Part shown: piece after piece, positions 15,519 to 24,308 of the stretch | Layout: the number at the start of each line of letters is the position of its first letter | Position numbering within the stretch: position 1 is the stretch's first letter | From: an uncultured Ruminiclostridium sp. | GTDB taxonomy: Bacteria; Bacillota; Clostridia; Oscillospirales; Ruminococcaceae | DNA: 64,000 nt | NCBI GenBank assembly: GCA_934454635.1 | Contig: CAKSFR010000004.1 | Span: 92,393 to 156,392, forward strand | Direction of reading: 5' to 3' | Notes under the pieces: model-generated | What the model was told of the DNA's origin: nothing | Databases searched by the model: none | The model's input: only the letters and a program-made list of their open reading frames with translations | Made by a program: the position numbers and the translations under genes

Positions 15519-17168
15519 TTGGTAATCAGCGGTAAGCTATTAAGAGACAGCATCTTATCGGGTGCGAACAACATTATCAACCATAAGAAAGAGGTAGACG
15601 AGCTGAACGTATTCCCTGTTCCCGACGGCGATACGGGTACGAATATGTCTATGACTATCGGCGCGGCGATCCCAGAGCTGAAGCGCATGAGCGACGACAT
15701 AGGCGCAGGCGCGGTCGCAGAAACCGTTGCGGGAGCAATGCTCCGCGGCGCTCGCGGAAATTCGGGCGTTATTCTTTCTCTTTTGTTTCGCGGAATTTCA
15801 AAGGGGCTGGCAAAAGCGCCGACAGCCGACGGAAAAACGTTTGCGGCTGCTCTTACAAAGGGCGTCGAGGCGGCTTATAAGTCCGTAATGAAGCCGACCG
15901 AGGGAACTGTACTTACGGTTTCACGCGAGGCTGCCGAAGCGGCAGTAAAAAAATCCGAAGAAACCGACGATATTGTTGAGATATTCACGGCGCTCATCGA
16001 GGAGGGCGAAGCCTCCCTCGAAAGAACTCCCGAGCTTCTCCCCGCGCTTAAAAAAGCGGGCGTTGTGGACGCGGGCGGCATGGGCTTCCTTGTAATTTTC
16101 AAGGGAATGTTACAGGTAATCAGCGGCGGCGCGATAATCGAGAACGAAGAAGAAGCTGCTGAAAAGAAAGCTGTCGTCGTAGCAGGGAACGCTGCGGGAA
16201 ACGCCGAAGCGAACATTGAATTTACTTACTGCACGGAATTTATCGTTATGAAGAAAGAGGGCTGCGGCGACGCCATGAAGCTGCGCGCATACCTCGAAAG
16301 CATCGGCGACAGCGTTGTTGTCGTTGACGACGAAAGCATAATCAAGGTTCACATTCACACCGAACACCCCGGAAACGCTATCGAAAAGGGCATAACTTTC
16401 GGCGCGCTGACGAACCTTAAAATTGAAAATATGAAAGAACAGCACAAGGCTCAGACCGAAAAGGCCGAGCTTGAGCGCAAGAGCAAGCTGGCTCCCGTAA
16501 AGCCCGAAAAGCAGTACGGATTTGTGGCGGTCGCAAACGGCGCAGGACTTGAGGCGCTTTTCCGCGACCTCGGAGTTGACAGCATTGTTCGCGGCGGTCA
16601 GACTTCAAACCCCTCGACCGAGGATATTCTTGAAGCGATCGGCGCAACTCCCGCGCACAATGTGTTCGTTCTTCCGAATAACAAAAACATAATTATGGCG
16701 GCTGAGCAGACAGTAAAGCTTGCAGACAGAAACGTGATCGTGCTCCAGACGCGCTCTATCCCGCAGGGAATAACCGCAATGCTCACATTCGACCCCGACG
16801 CTGACGTCAATGCAAACAGCGTTGCGATGACCGAAGCGTTCGACCGCGTGGGAACAGGCATGGTTACATTCGCAGTCCGCGACAGCGAGGTTGACGACAA
16901 GAAAATCAAACAGGGTGACATTCTTGGCATGGAGAACGGGAAGCTGACGGTCGTTGACCGCGACCTTACAAAGGTTCTCTATAAGACCACGAAGCACCTG
17001 ATCAGCGGCGAAAGCAGCTATGTTACCGTAATGTACGGCGCGGATGTTCCCGAGGATAAAGCGAACGAAGCGTTTGATTACCTCAAGTCCAAGCTCGGCG
17101 ACAACATTGAATTTGTACTTGTCAACGGCGGTCAGCCTGTATATTACTTTATCGTTTCGGTAGAATAA
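15519..17168 (+). CDS. fakA: Fatty acid kinase ATP-binding subunit FakA (YloV)
   Basis: 549 residues; TTG start after AAAGGAAG. The N-terminal DhaL/DAK2 domain has the metal-nucleotide loop VFPVPDGDTGTNMSMTIG and RGARGNSGVILSLLFRG; the rest matches the middle and C-terminal domains of FakA. With a FakB carrier it phosphorylates exogenous fatty acids for phospholipid synthesis; no fakB is in this window. Gene order yloU-yloV-recG is conserved from Bacillus. Confidence 0.93.
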   Translation: MVISGKLLRDSILSGANNIINHKKEVDELNVFPVPDGDTGTNMSMTIGAAIPELKRMSDDIGAGAVAETVAGAMLRGARGNSGVILSLLFRGISKGLAKAPTADGKTFAAALTKGVEAAYKSVMKPTEGTVLTVSREAAEAAVKKSEETDDIVEIFTALIEEGEASLERTPELLPALKKAGVVDAGGMGFLVIFKGMLQVISGGAIIENEEEAAEKKAVVVAGNAAGNAEANIEFTYCTEFIVMKKEGCGDAMKLRAYLESIGDSVVVVDDESIIKVHIHTEHPGNAIEKGITFGALTNLKIENMKEQHKAQTEKAELERKSKLAPVKPEKQYGFVAVANGAGLEALFRDLGVDSIVRGGQTSNPSTEDILEAIGATPAHNVFVLPNNKNIIMAAEQTVKLADRNVIVLQTRSIPQGITAMLTFDPDADVNANSVAMTEAFDRVGTGMVTFAVRDSEVDDKKIKQGDILGMENGKLTVVDRDLTKVLYKTTKHLISGESSYVTVMYGADVPEDKANEAFDYLKSKLGDNIEFVLVNGGQPVYYFIVSVE

Positions 17169-17186
17169 TTTAAGAGATTTCTATTT

Positions 17187-17218
17187 CCGCCCACGTTGCG
17201 AAATGTGGGCGGTTTTTT
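17187..17218 (+). terminator. Terminator between fakA and recG
   Basis: Perfect 8-bp stem CCGCCCAC / GTGGGCGG (17187-17194 with 17205-17212), 10-nt loop, then six T residues. It ends 10 nt before the recG start, so recG expression depends on read-through or an unseen promoter. Confidence 0.85.
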
Positions 17219-17228
17219 CGGAGAAAAA

Positions 17229-19235
17229 ATGAACTTTAATGACGACATAACCTATCTGAAAGGCGTGGGCGAAAAGCGCGCAAAGCTTTTTCACAAGCTG
17301 GATATACGCACCGTCGGCGACCTGCTGTCGCACTACCCGCGCGACTATATCGACTTCACCTCGCCGATCCCCATGTCGGAGCTTATGCCCGACGACAACG
17401 CGGTTTTCTGCGGAATTGTAACAAAAAAGCTTAAACCGTATATCGGGCGGCAGTATTCGATATACAAGGCGGTGGTTTCGGACAACACCGACGATATAAC
17501 CCTCGTTTTTTTCAACAGCGAATATGTTTTTGAGCGCCTGAGCGTCGGACATGAGTACATTTTCTACGGAAAATTACGCGGAAATATAATCGAAAAGGAA
17601 TGCAATTCCCCCGTTTTTATCGACGCTTCCGAAAAAAACAAACTTGCCCCGAAATACAGCCTGACGGCGGGGCTTACCACGCGCATGGTTTCAATCTGCG
17701 TAAGAAATGCGCTTCGCGAATGTACGACGACCGACCTGCTCCCCGAAAATATCCGCCGTGATTACTGCCTTACCGACTATCGCACGGCGCTTGAATGGAT
17801 ACACTTCCCCGAGAACGCCGACCAACTCATCGACGCGCGACGACGGCTGGCTTTTGAGGAGCTGCTGGTGCTTCAGCTTGGGTTAAAGCTGCTCAAACGG
17901 CGCGGCAGAACCGAAACTCCCGCAGCAATGGAGGAAGCCGACCTATCTGACTTTTTTGAACATCTCCCGTTCACACCGACAAACGCGCAGCTTCGCGCAA
18001 TAAAAGAGTGCTGCGAGGATATGCAGGGGGAAATCCCCATGAACAGGTTGCTTCAAGGCGACGTCGGCAGCGGCAAAACGCTTGTCGCCGCAGCGCTTTG
18101 TTGCTTTGCCGCCAAAAACGGCTATCAATCCGCACTTATGGCGCCTACCGAAATTCTCGCAAAGCAGCATTACGACACGCTCTGCGGTTTTCTTGAACCG
18201 CTCGGGATCCGCGTTGTTCTTCTCACAGGAAGCAGCCGCAAGGCTCCCGTCTACCGCGAACTTGAAAGCGGCGAGGCTGACGTCGCGGTCGGAACGCAGG
18301 CGCTCATTCAGTCTGCCGTGCATTTCAAAAACCTTGGTCTTGTAATAACCGACGAGCAGCACCGCTTCGGCGTTGAACAGCGCGGCATACTCGCGGGAAA
18401 AGGCATGAAGCCGCATACTCTGGTAATGTCCGCAACGCCCATTCCCCGCACGCTCGCGCTGATAATCTACGGCGATCTGGAAATCTCCGTGCTTGACGAG
18501 CTTCCTAAGGGCAGGATTCCGATAAGAACCTACGGGGTGGATACCTCTTATCGAGAGCGGCTGTACAAGTTTATCCGCAAATATGTCGCAAACGGCTTTC
18601 AAGCGTACATTGTCTGCCCTGTTATCGACGAAAGTGCAAGCGAAAAAGTAAGCGCGGTAAAATATTTTTCGGAAATCAGCGAGAAATATTTTTCCGATAT
18701 TCCGCTGGGGCTTCTCCACGGAAAAATGAAGCAAAAAGAAAAAGACGCCGTTATGCAGGCGTTCAAGGACAATGAAATAAAGGTGCTTGTTTCGACGACA
18801 GTTATCGAGGTCGGCGTTGATGTGCCGAACGCGGTCGTTATGGTTATCGAAAACGCGGAACAGTTCGGTCTTTCGCAGCTTCATCAGCTTCGCGGACGCG
18901 TCGGGCGCGGAAACGAACAGTCGCACTGCATTCTCGTCACCGACAACAAAAGCGAATACACCCGCGCGCGTATCGACACTATGGTTCGCACAAGCAACGG
19001 CTTTGAAATCGCGAATGAAGATTTGCGGCTGCGCGGTCCGGGAGATTTTTTCGGAGCTAAGCAGCACGGTCTGCCGAATCTGAAAATCGCGGACATGAGC
19101 TCGGACATTGATATTTTGCAAGAAACACGCCTGCTGGCGGCGAAGCTGCTTGAAAAGGACGAAAGCCTGTCGCTGCCCGAAAACCGAGGACTTCGCACGC
19201 TGACCGAAGAGCTTTTCAAAGGAATCATAGATTAA
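17229..19235 (+). CDS. recG: ATP-dependent DNA helicase RecG
   Basis: 668 residues; start ATG at 17229 after GGAGAAAA (the frame is open to 17196 but that covers the terminator). N-terminal wedge/OB domain (LKGVGEKRAKLFHKLDIRTVGDLLSHYPRDYIDF), then superfamily 2 motifs GDVGSGKTLVAA, TDEQHRFGVEQR, SATPIPRTLAL, STTVIEVGVDVPNA and QLRGRVGRG. Remodels stalled forks and branched DNA. Standard length. Confidence 0.97.
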   Translation: MNFNDDITYLKGVGEKRAKLFHKLDIRTVGDLLSHYPRDYIDFTSPIPMSELMPDDNAVFCGIVTKKLKPYIGRQYSIYKAVVSDNTDDITLVFFNSEYVFERLSVGHEYIFYGKLRGNIIEKECNSPVFIDASEKNKLAPKYSLTAGLTTRMVSICVRNALRECTTTDLLPENIRRDYCLTDYRTALEWIHFPENADQLIDARRRLAFEELLVLQLGLKLLKRRGRTETPAAMEEADLSDFFEHLPFTPTNAQLRAIKECCEDMQGEIPMNRLLQGDVGSGKTLVAAALCCFAAKNGYQSALMAPTEILAKQHYDTLCGFLEPLGIRVVLLTGSSRKAPVYRELESGEADVAVGTQALIQSAVHFKNLGLVITDEQHRFGVEQRGILAGKGMKPHTLVMSATPIPRTLALIIYGDLEISVLDELPKGRIPIRTYGVDTSYRERLYKFIRKYVANGFQAYIVCPVIDESASEKVSAVKYFSEISEKYFSDIPLGLLHGKMKQKEKDAVMQAFKDNEIKVLVSTTVIEVGVDVPNAVVMVIENAEQFGLSQLHQLRGRVGRGNEQSHCILVTDNKSEYTRARIDTMVRTSNGFEIANEDLRLRGPGDFFGAKQHGLPNLKIADMSSDIDILQETRLLAAKLLEKDESLSLPENRGLRTLTEELFKGIID

Positions 19236-19238
19236 GAA

Positions 19239-19270
19239 AGCTGTACAGCCGCTCGACTGTACAGCTTTTT
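19239..19270 (+). terminator. Terminator after recG
   Basis: Perfect 10-bp stem AGCTGTACAG / CTGTACAGCT with an 8-nt loop, followed by TTTT, immediately after the recG stop. Confidence 0.85.
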
Positions 19271-19280
19271 GCTATTTAAG

Positions 19281-19386
19281 TTATACTCAGCACCAATTAA
19301 AAACTATACGAAAAATCAAGTATAATATTTGCATATATGAGTTATATGAGAATTTTTATCTATGATTTTATTGGTGCTTAGTATTA
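19281..19386. repeat. AT-rich inverted-repeat element, copy 1
   Basis: 106 bp with terminal inverted repeats TTATACTCAGCACCAAT (left) and ATTGGTGCTTAGTATTA (right). Subterminal arms are also roughly inverted (AAAACTATACGAAAAATC against AATTTTTATCTATGATTTT), so the whole unit could fold into one long hairpin. It fills the gap between recG and the EAL gene, and the EAL stop codon (19384-19386) lies in its right end. Related copies are at 25.4, 49.8, 61.4 and 62.2 kb. MITE-like by form; no transposase seen. Confidence 0.75.
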
Positions 19387-21651
19387 AACCTGCGCAATAT
19401 CATAAATTTCGCAGTCATCGGGAATAAACACCCGCAGTGTTTCTGCGCCCCCGACGCGATACGCACGGTAAACGTAGTCGCCTTTCGGGGTTACAATATG
19501 CTTTTCATAAGCGGTTTCGCCCTCAAGGATAAGTGGCTTGAGTGCCTCGCCGAAGCTGTTTTCCGCTTCAATTTTCGCGTCGGGATTGCTGATAATATTT
19601 CCGCCTGTAATTACAAGACGATGACCGTCGTTTCCGAAGCAGTTTGCCTCTGCCGCAAGAATTTTCGATATGACAGTTCCGCCGGAAATCGTAACGTCGG
19701 CAAGTCCCGAACCGTTTCCGATGCCCGTTATCTTTGTGCCCTCACCGTACGCGTTTATTACGTCAGCTCCGCACACGATCTCAACCGCGCCGCCGAGCGA
19801 ACCCACGCAGACACCCTCTGAACCGCGCACTTCCGAATGAACATTTCCACCCGTAAATACGATACGTCCCTCTCCGCCGTCGTAGGATCCTATTCCCGCG
19901 AGCTTATCGCCGTCAACCCGCGAATATATCTTGCCGCTTGAAACAATGTCAATTTTGCCCGAATATCCGCCGATACCGATAACCTCGTTGCCGCTCATTT
20001 CGACCGTAACATCAGCCTCGGTGTTCATAAACGTGAACTTTCCGTTCGCTGCGCCAATTCCGATTGCCTTTATGCCTCTGCCCTTTACAAGGATATTGCC
20101 CTTGAGAAAACGCACTGCGGCATTTTCTCCCTGAGAGCCGCCGCCGATACATATTGTTTTATCGCCCGAGCAAATGACATTTATACTGCCCTCGGTGTCA
20201 ATGATGATCGAGCCGAATTCGTCCGTAAACGCCGCGCCGATACCCGCTCCGTTATTGCGGCTGCCGTAAATATTCAGATTGCCGCTGCCGCATATATGAA
20301 GCGTTGAATCTCCCGGAACATAAATTCCGTCCTTGTGCAGATTGCTTTCTCCGACGATATTAAGGGTCAGCTTTGAGTTTTCGCCTACCTGAACAGTTGC
20401 GTCGTCAAAGCCCTTGAGATTGACGTTTTCGAGATTTATCCTGCATTCCGAGTTGTTCTGCGTGCGTATTGTCATGTCGATCGTGTGCTTCTGTTCGCCG
20501 ATAAGAGTAACTTCGCCGCCCGTAACATTTATTATCGCATATTTTTCAAGCGCCACGTCAAGCAGCTTTATCTTCTCGCCGTCGCCCGCGCTGTAAATCT
20601 TGCGGTCGTTGTCATAGCGCGAAAAACGTATATTCTGCTCGATTATGTAGTCGCGCACATCTTCGGGGATTTCCTGCAATATCTCCTCAGAAGGCTTTGC
20701 GATATAAAAGCCCTGTATAAGATCAACGCCCAGTTCGATTAGCTTTTTAAGCTCTTCCTTTGTTTCAACGCCCTCCGCAAGCACCTTTATGTCGTACTTT
20801 GAAGCGAATTTGATTATATTTGAAACAAGAATCTGCTTCTTCATATCGCTGTCAATAGAAGAAATAAGCGAAATATCTATCTTTATGAAATTCGGATTGT
20901 TGTTTATAAGCTTGCTCTCGTTTGAATAGCCGCTGCCGTAATCGTCAATGGCTATCTGGCAGCCGAAAAGCTCCCTGATATGCTCAAAGGCACAGCAGCT
21001 CTCATCGGTATCATCATCGTCCTCAAGGATCTCAATAATGGTGTTCTTGGTGATATCGCCGTACAGCTTTATAAGCATATTCAGGTCTTTCTGCGAAAGG
21101 GTAATGCTCGGAATACTGTTGATAAACAGCTTTCTGCCGCAGAACTTATCCTGGTTTTCGTGATAATAGCGCAGCGAGTTAAAGAAAGTGTAAAACTCAA
21201 TGCTGTAAAGCTGCTGGCTGATTTCGGCGTATTTCAATATATCGCGGGGGAAAAGCCCGATTTCCGAGGGGCTTCTCATAAGCGATTCATAAGCGAAAAT
21301 CTCGCCGTTTTTCGCGTCAATTATAGGCTGGAAATTGTACTTGAACGAATTGTTGTCCACAAGGCGGTTGAATTTTCCGAATTTCTCTATTTCGACGTCC
21401 TTTTCTCGGTAAATACTCCGTATACCGGTGTTGCGGAGCTGAAGATAGGTTCGTATTTCAAACACCATTACAAGCGCAACAATAAGAAGTGCGACAACAT
21501 TTATAATGGTATATATATCGCTGTTAACCGTATTTGGGAAAACGCAGCGGAACACAATCGTCCCCGCAATAAGCAGTATAGCGACTGCAAGCAGTATGCA
21601 TTTTATTCCGAAATACTCAATACTCCGACCCTCGTTTTTTCTTTTCTGCAT
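19384..21651 (-). CDS. Membrane EAL-domain protein with C-terminal beta-helix-like repeats
   Basis: 755 residues. Two N-terminal membrane helices (about 13-33 and 41-63) place the rest in the cytoplasm. Residues about 93-330 are an EAL c-di-GMP phosphodiesterase domain with active-site motifs retained: YESLMR, LFINSIP, IEILED, AIDDYGSGYSN, FIKIDISLI, LAEGVET and QGFYIAKP, so hydrolysis to pGpG is likely. Residues about 370-735 are a run of short repeats (GAGIGAAF, CIGGGSQG, GIGAANG, GIGGYSGKI, AGIGSYDG, GIGNGSG) predicting a right-handed beta-helix-like solenoid. This EAL-solenoid architecture is unusual. Single gene with its own promoter. Confidence 0.88.
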   Translation of the reverse strand: MQKRKNEGRSIEYFGIKCILLAVAILLIAGTIVFRCVFPNTVNSDIYTIINVVALLIVALVMVFEIRTYLQLRNTGIRSIYREKDVEIEKFGKFNRLVDNNSFKYNFQPIIDAKNGEIFAYESLMRSPSEIGLFPRDILKYAEISQQLYSIEFYTFFNSLRYYHENQDKFCGRKLFINSIPSITLSQKDLNMLIKLYGDITKNTIIEILEDDDDTDESCCAFEHIRELFGCQIAIDDYGSGYSNESKLINNNPNFIKIDISLISSIDSDMKKQILVSNIIKFASKYDIKVLAEGVETKEELKKLIELGVDLIQGFYIAKPSEEILQEIPEDVRDYIIEQNIRFSRYDNDRKIYSAGDGEKIKLLDVALEKYAIINVTGGEVTLIGEQKHTIDMTIRTQNNSECRINLENVNLKGFDDATVQVGENSKLTLNIVGESNLHKDGIYVPGDSTLHICGSGNLNIYGSRNNGAGIGAAFTDEFGSIIIDTEGSINVICSGDKTICIGGGSQGENAAVRFLKGNILVKGRGIKAIGIGAANGKFTFMNTEADVTVEMSGNEVIGIGGYSGKIDIVSSGKIYSRVDGDKLAGIGSYDGGEGRIVFTGGNVHSEVRGSEGVCVGSLGGAVEIVCGADVINAYGEGTKITGIGNGSGLADVTISGGTVISKILAAEANCFGNDGHRLVITGGNIISNPDAKIEAENSFGEALKPLILEGETAYEKHIVTPKGDYVYRAYRVGGAETLRVFIPDDCEIYDIAQV

Positions 21652-21701
21652 TAAAACTCTCCTCGGTTATTTCACATAATTCTCATATTTTGCCATTCAT
21701 A

Positions 21702-21730
21702 AGTATATCCTATATCATGCGCGTTGTCAA
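21702..21730 (-). promoter_or_regulatory. SigA promoter of the EAL gene
   Basis: Minus-strand TTGACA (21725-21730), 17-nt spacer, TATACT (21702-21707), about 45 nt before the gene start. Confidence 0.8.
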
Positions 21731-21949
21731 TAGAAAAAAATCACTAAAAAGTAACGTTATAATGAAGAACACTGCACAGTCAAAGTGAATTTTTGTGCAG
21801 TATAACATAATTTCTATTCGTTTTTAACAATTGCACCAACATTTTTCCATCAAAACCGCGTAATGTAACCTAAGTGAACCCAAAAATCTTCACTTTATTA
21901 CTTAATCACAGCTAATTGCATAAACAAGTAACTGAAATTTTGTTAAAAA

Positions 21950-21985
21950 GAACAAAAGCCGGACTGACTGAACAGCCCGGCTTTC
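21950..21985 (-). terminator. Terminator after the DUF1540 gene
   Basis: Minus-strand stem AAAGCCGGGC...GTCCGGCTTT followed by TGTTCTTTTT, 11 nt after the stop codon. Confidence 0.7.
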
Positions 21986-21995
21986 ACTTCGTTTT

Positions 21996-22163
21996 TTATT
22001 TCATCTTAAAAGATAAGCAGTCTGTGCACTGCTTCTGCGTGGGGTCGCATTCGTGTGTGCCGACCTTGATCTTGTCAAGGCTGCAATAATCGCAGTCGCA
22101 GCAGTGGTGCGCGCAGTTTGCGATTGAACATTCGATACTCATATTTGCTCTTTCTGTGCTCAT
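21996..22163 (-). CDS. DUF1540 cysteine-rich protein
   Basis: 55 residues; start ATG at 22163 with GAAAGGA upstream. Eight cysteines in the DUF1540 pattern: CSIANCAHHCCDCDYCSLDKIKVGTHEC then CTDCLSF. Small metal-binding or disulfide-type proteins of unknown role, common in spore-forming Clostridia and often present in several copies per genome. The longer frame to 22247 lacks a ribosome site. Confidence 0.88.
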   Translation of the reverse strand: MSTERANMSIECSIANCAHHCCDCDYCSLDKIKVGTHECDPTQKQCTDCLSFKMK

Positions 22164-22243
22164 AATAATATAAAATCCTTTCAAAAATAATTTAAGGCTG
22201 CGCCTTATGCTGTTATTATCCGCACAAAACTCCGCAATATGTA

Positions 22244-22885
22244 TCACACAAGCCGTAAAATATCGGCAGCAAAATTCACGATATAATCCGCGCCGCTTTC
22301 TTCAAGCTCTTCCCTGCCGCCGTAGCCGCAGAGCAGTCCGCAGCAGGCAATCCCGTTATCCTTCGCGCCAAGCACGTCGTTGTCACGGTCGCCGACCATC
22401 AGCACTTCCCGCTTGTTGGGATTCCCGAGATTTTCCAGAACATAGGCAATGACCTGCGATTTCTGCATTCTTTCCTCGGATTTTGTCGCGCCTCCGATAA
22501 ATTCAAATTCATCGGCAAGCCCCGCGTGCTCAAGCATAATTTTTGCCGTTGTTTCGGGCTTCGCGGTCGCGACCGCAAGCGTGCAGCCCTTTTCGCGCAA
22601 TTCTCTGAGCACTTTCTTTATATCCTCAAATCGACCGTATTCGTAAACGCCCTCAGTTTCATAGCGTTCACGGAATTTCCCTACCGCTTCTTCAGCCTCG
22701 GGTCTATTCATTCCCGCAATTTTTTGGAAAGACTCGACAAGCGGCGGTCCGAGATAACGCCGCATTTCCTTTCCCTGAGGAACAGGCTTTCCAAAATATT
22801 CCAACGCGAACGCAACCGACTGCGACACGCCGACAAACGTATCGAGAAGCGTTCCGTCGAGGTCAAACAAAATGTATCTATACAT
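22244..22885 (-). CDS. HAD family phosphatase (phosphoglycolate phosphatase-like)
   Basis: 213 residues. HAD motifs: FDLDGTLLDT (nucleophile Asp), VATAKPETT, a Lys in KSEERMQK, and MVGDRDNDVLGAKDNGI. The helical cap after the first motif (LEYFGKPVP...MRRYLGPPL) is the Gph/PpaX type. Substrate cannot be fixed. Its start overlaps the stop of the uridine phosphorylase gene by one base, so it may dephosphorylate a product of nucleoside breakdown. Confidence 0.87.
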   Translation of the reverse strand: MYRYILFDLDGTLLDTFVGVSQSVAFALEYFGKPVPQGKEMRRYLGPPLVESFQKIAGMNRPEAEEAVGKFRERYETEGVYEYGRFEDIKKVLRELREKGCTLAVATAKPETTAKIMLEHAGLADEFEFIGGATKSEERMQKSQVIAYVLENLGNPNKREVLMVGDRDNDVLGAKDNGIACCGLLCGYGGREELEESGADYIVNFAADILRLV

Positions 22886-23670
22886 TATTTTTTGTCCTTT
22901 TCAATGAGAATTTTTATCGCTTCAACGGCGCACTTTATCGCTCTCGCGCTGCTTTCGCACACGGGGTCGGGCAGACCCGCCTTTGTGCGCTCAACGTTCC
23001 AGAGCGCGGTAAGAACCGCTCCCGCACGGACTCTGCGGGCGGTCGCAACCGAGAAAAGCGTTGCCGCCTCCATTTCACTGGTAAGGCAGCCGCAGCGCAC
23101 ATACGCTTCCCAGCGGCTTGTGAGATAGTCCGCAACAGGCATTTTTTCAGGCTCGATTTCGCCGTAAAAGCTATCCTTGCTCTGAATTACTCCGACATGA
23201 TAGCCGTTTCCTAGTTCGTCGGAGGAAAGTCCCTTTGCCGCTTCAACAAGCGCGCTCAGCACGTCAAAATCGGGGACTGCGGGATAATCGGGAGGAAGAT
23301 ATTCCTTGCTCGTTCCGTCGCCGCGTATCGCACCGTTAGCGATAATAAGATCGCCGCCGACAACCTTTATATCAATGCCTCCGCTCGTTCCGATTCGGAT
23401 AAACGTATGCGCGCCGCAGCGGATAAGCTCCTCGACTGCAATAGCCGCCGACGGTCCGCCGATACCCGTAGAAACGCAGCTTACCTTTTCACCAAGAATC
23501 GTTCCCGTCCATGTCGTATACTCGCGGTTTGACGCAACAAAATGAGCGTCGTCAAAATTCGCGGCAATTTTTTCCACACGCCCCGGGTCGCCCGGAAGAA
23601 TGACATATTTCCCGACCTGTTCGGGAGTGACCTTTAGATGAAACTGAATCCCGTCCTGTAAAAGAGCCAT
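22885..23670 (-). CDS. udp: Uridine phosphorylase
   Basis: 261 residues of the nucleoside phosphorylase family I. Signatures: GDPGRVEKIAANF (phosphate loop), STGIGGPSAAIAVEEL, RIGTSGGI and MEAATLFSVA. It cleaves uridine with phosphate to uracil and ribose 1-phosphate for pyrimidine salvage. Strong ribosome site GGAGG before the start. Middle gene of a three-gene leftward operon. Confidence 0.92.
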   Translation of the reverse strand: MALLQDGIQFHLKVTPEQVGKYVILPGDPGRVEKIAANFDDAHFVASNREYTTWTGTILGEKVSCVSTGIGGPSAAIAVEELIRCGAHTFIRIGTSGGIDIKVVGGDLIIANGAIRGDGTSKEYLPPDYPAVPDFDVLSALVEAAKGLSSDELGNGYHVGVIQSKDSFYGEIEPEKMPVADYLTSRWEAYVRCGCLTSEMEAATLFSVATARRVRAGAVLTALWNVERTKAGLPDPVCESSARAIKCAVEAIKILIEKDKK

Positions 23671-23681
23671 AATAATACCTC

Positions 23682-24152
23682 CTATTTTTTATCATCGCTG
23701 AAAATCGAGGGCGCAATTTCTTCTTTCTGCGCCGACTTCTTTTCAAGCCGCGCCTTGATCTTGTCGAGATTTTCAAGAACGGCAATAATAATTATCAGTA
23801 TAGTTATAAGCACGCACGGAAGATAAAGCTCGGTAGGTCCGACATTTTCTTCAACGCCCGCATAAAGCACCGCGAAGCGTGCATAAACAAAAAGTATTCC
23901 CGCGAAGCCGGCAATCGACAGTCCCGCCGCAGTTTTATAAAAACGGCACATAACAAGCGACGCGGGGATAACATAGCCGATAACCGCGGTTATAAGCCAC
24001 ACGACGATAACCGGGTCGGAGGCTATCGCCTCGTGCACTATCTCGCTGCCCGCGCAGAGAATGAACACGGGAAAAAGAACGCCGCAGCCAAGCCCCCATA
24101 TCGCCGTTAAAATAAGCATTAAAATTTTCAGAATTATTTTTAAAATTTTCAT
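23682..24152 (-). CDS. Four-helix membrane protein of unknown function
   Basis: 156 residues; start ATG at 24152 after GAAGGAGAAAAT. Four hydrophobic segments (about 5-30, 40-58, 62-85, 95-115) followed by a charged cytoplasmic tail rich in Lys and Glu (LDKIKARLEKKSAQKEEIAPSIFSDDKK). No family recognised. It ends 11 nt before udp and leads the operon, but a transport role for nucleosides is not indicated by anything I can see. Confidence 0.75.
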   Translation of the reverse strand: MKILKIILKILMLILTAIWGLGCGVLFPVFILCAGSEIVHEAIASDPVIVVWLITAVIGYVIPASLVMCRFYKTAAGLSIAGFAGILFVYARFAVLYAGVEENVGPTELYLPCVLITILIIIIAVLENLDKIKARLEKKSAQKEEIAPSIFSDDKK

Positions 24153-24308
24153 ATTTTCTCCTTCTGCGGAATAGAATGTATCAATATTATAATAGCACAA
24201 TTACGCTCAAAAGGCAATATGCTGAATCAAAAACTTCCTCTCATATAAAAGCGTGCCGCGCAGATATTATTAAGGCAGACGATTCAGCATTCAGGAGGAA
24301 GAATTTTA

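Larger units (their letters stand above)
21652..21995. other. AT-rich intergenic region
   Basis: Gap between the EAL gene (start 21651) and DUF1540 gene (stop 21996). It holds the EAL promoter, a hairpin ACTGCACA / TGTGCAGT (21771-21778 with 21794-21801) without a T-tract, and the DUF1540 terminator near 21950-21985. No c-di-GMP riboswitch core was recognised and no ORF with a ribosome site was seen. Confidence 0.6.

Noticed and set aside
17943..19121. 392-residue minus-strand frame opposite recG
   Set aside because: Covers the RecG helicase motifs on the other strand; no start signal.
21771..21801. Hairpin upstream of the EAL gene as a c-di-GMP riboswitch
   Set aside because: No conserved c-di-GMP-I or -II core is visible, and the hairpin lies upstream of the predicted promoter, outside the transcript.
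24223..24248. Possible sigma-G promoter (TGAATC ... CATATAA) before spoIVB
   Set aside because: Spacing of 13 nt and the -10 do not fit the sigma-G pattern well enough to claim.
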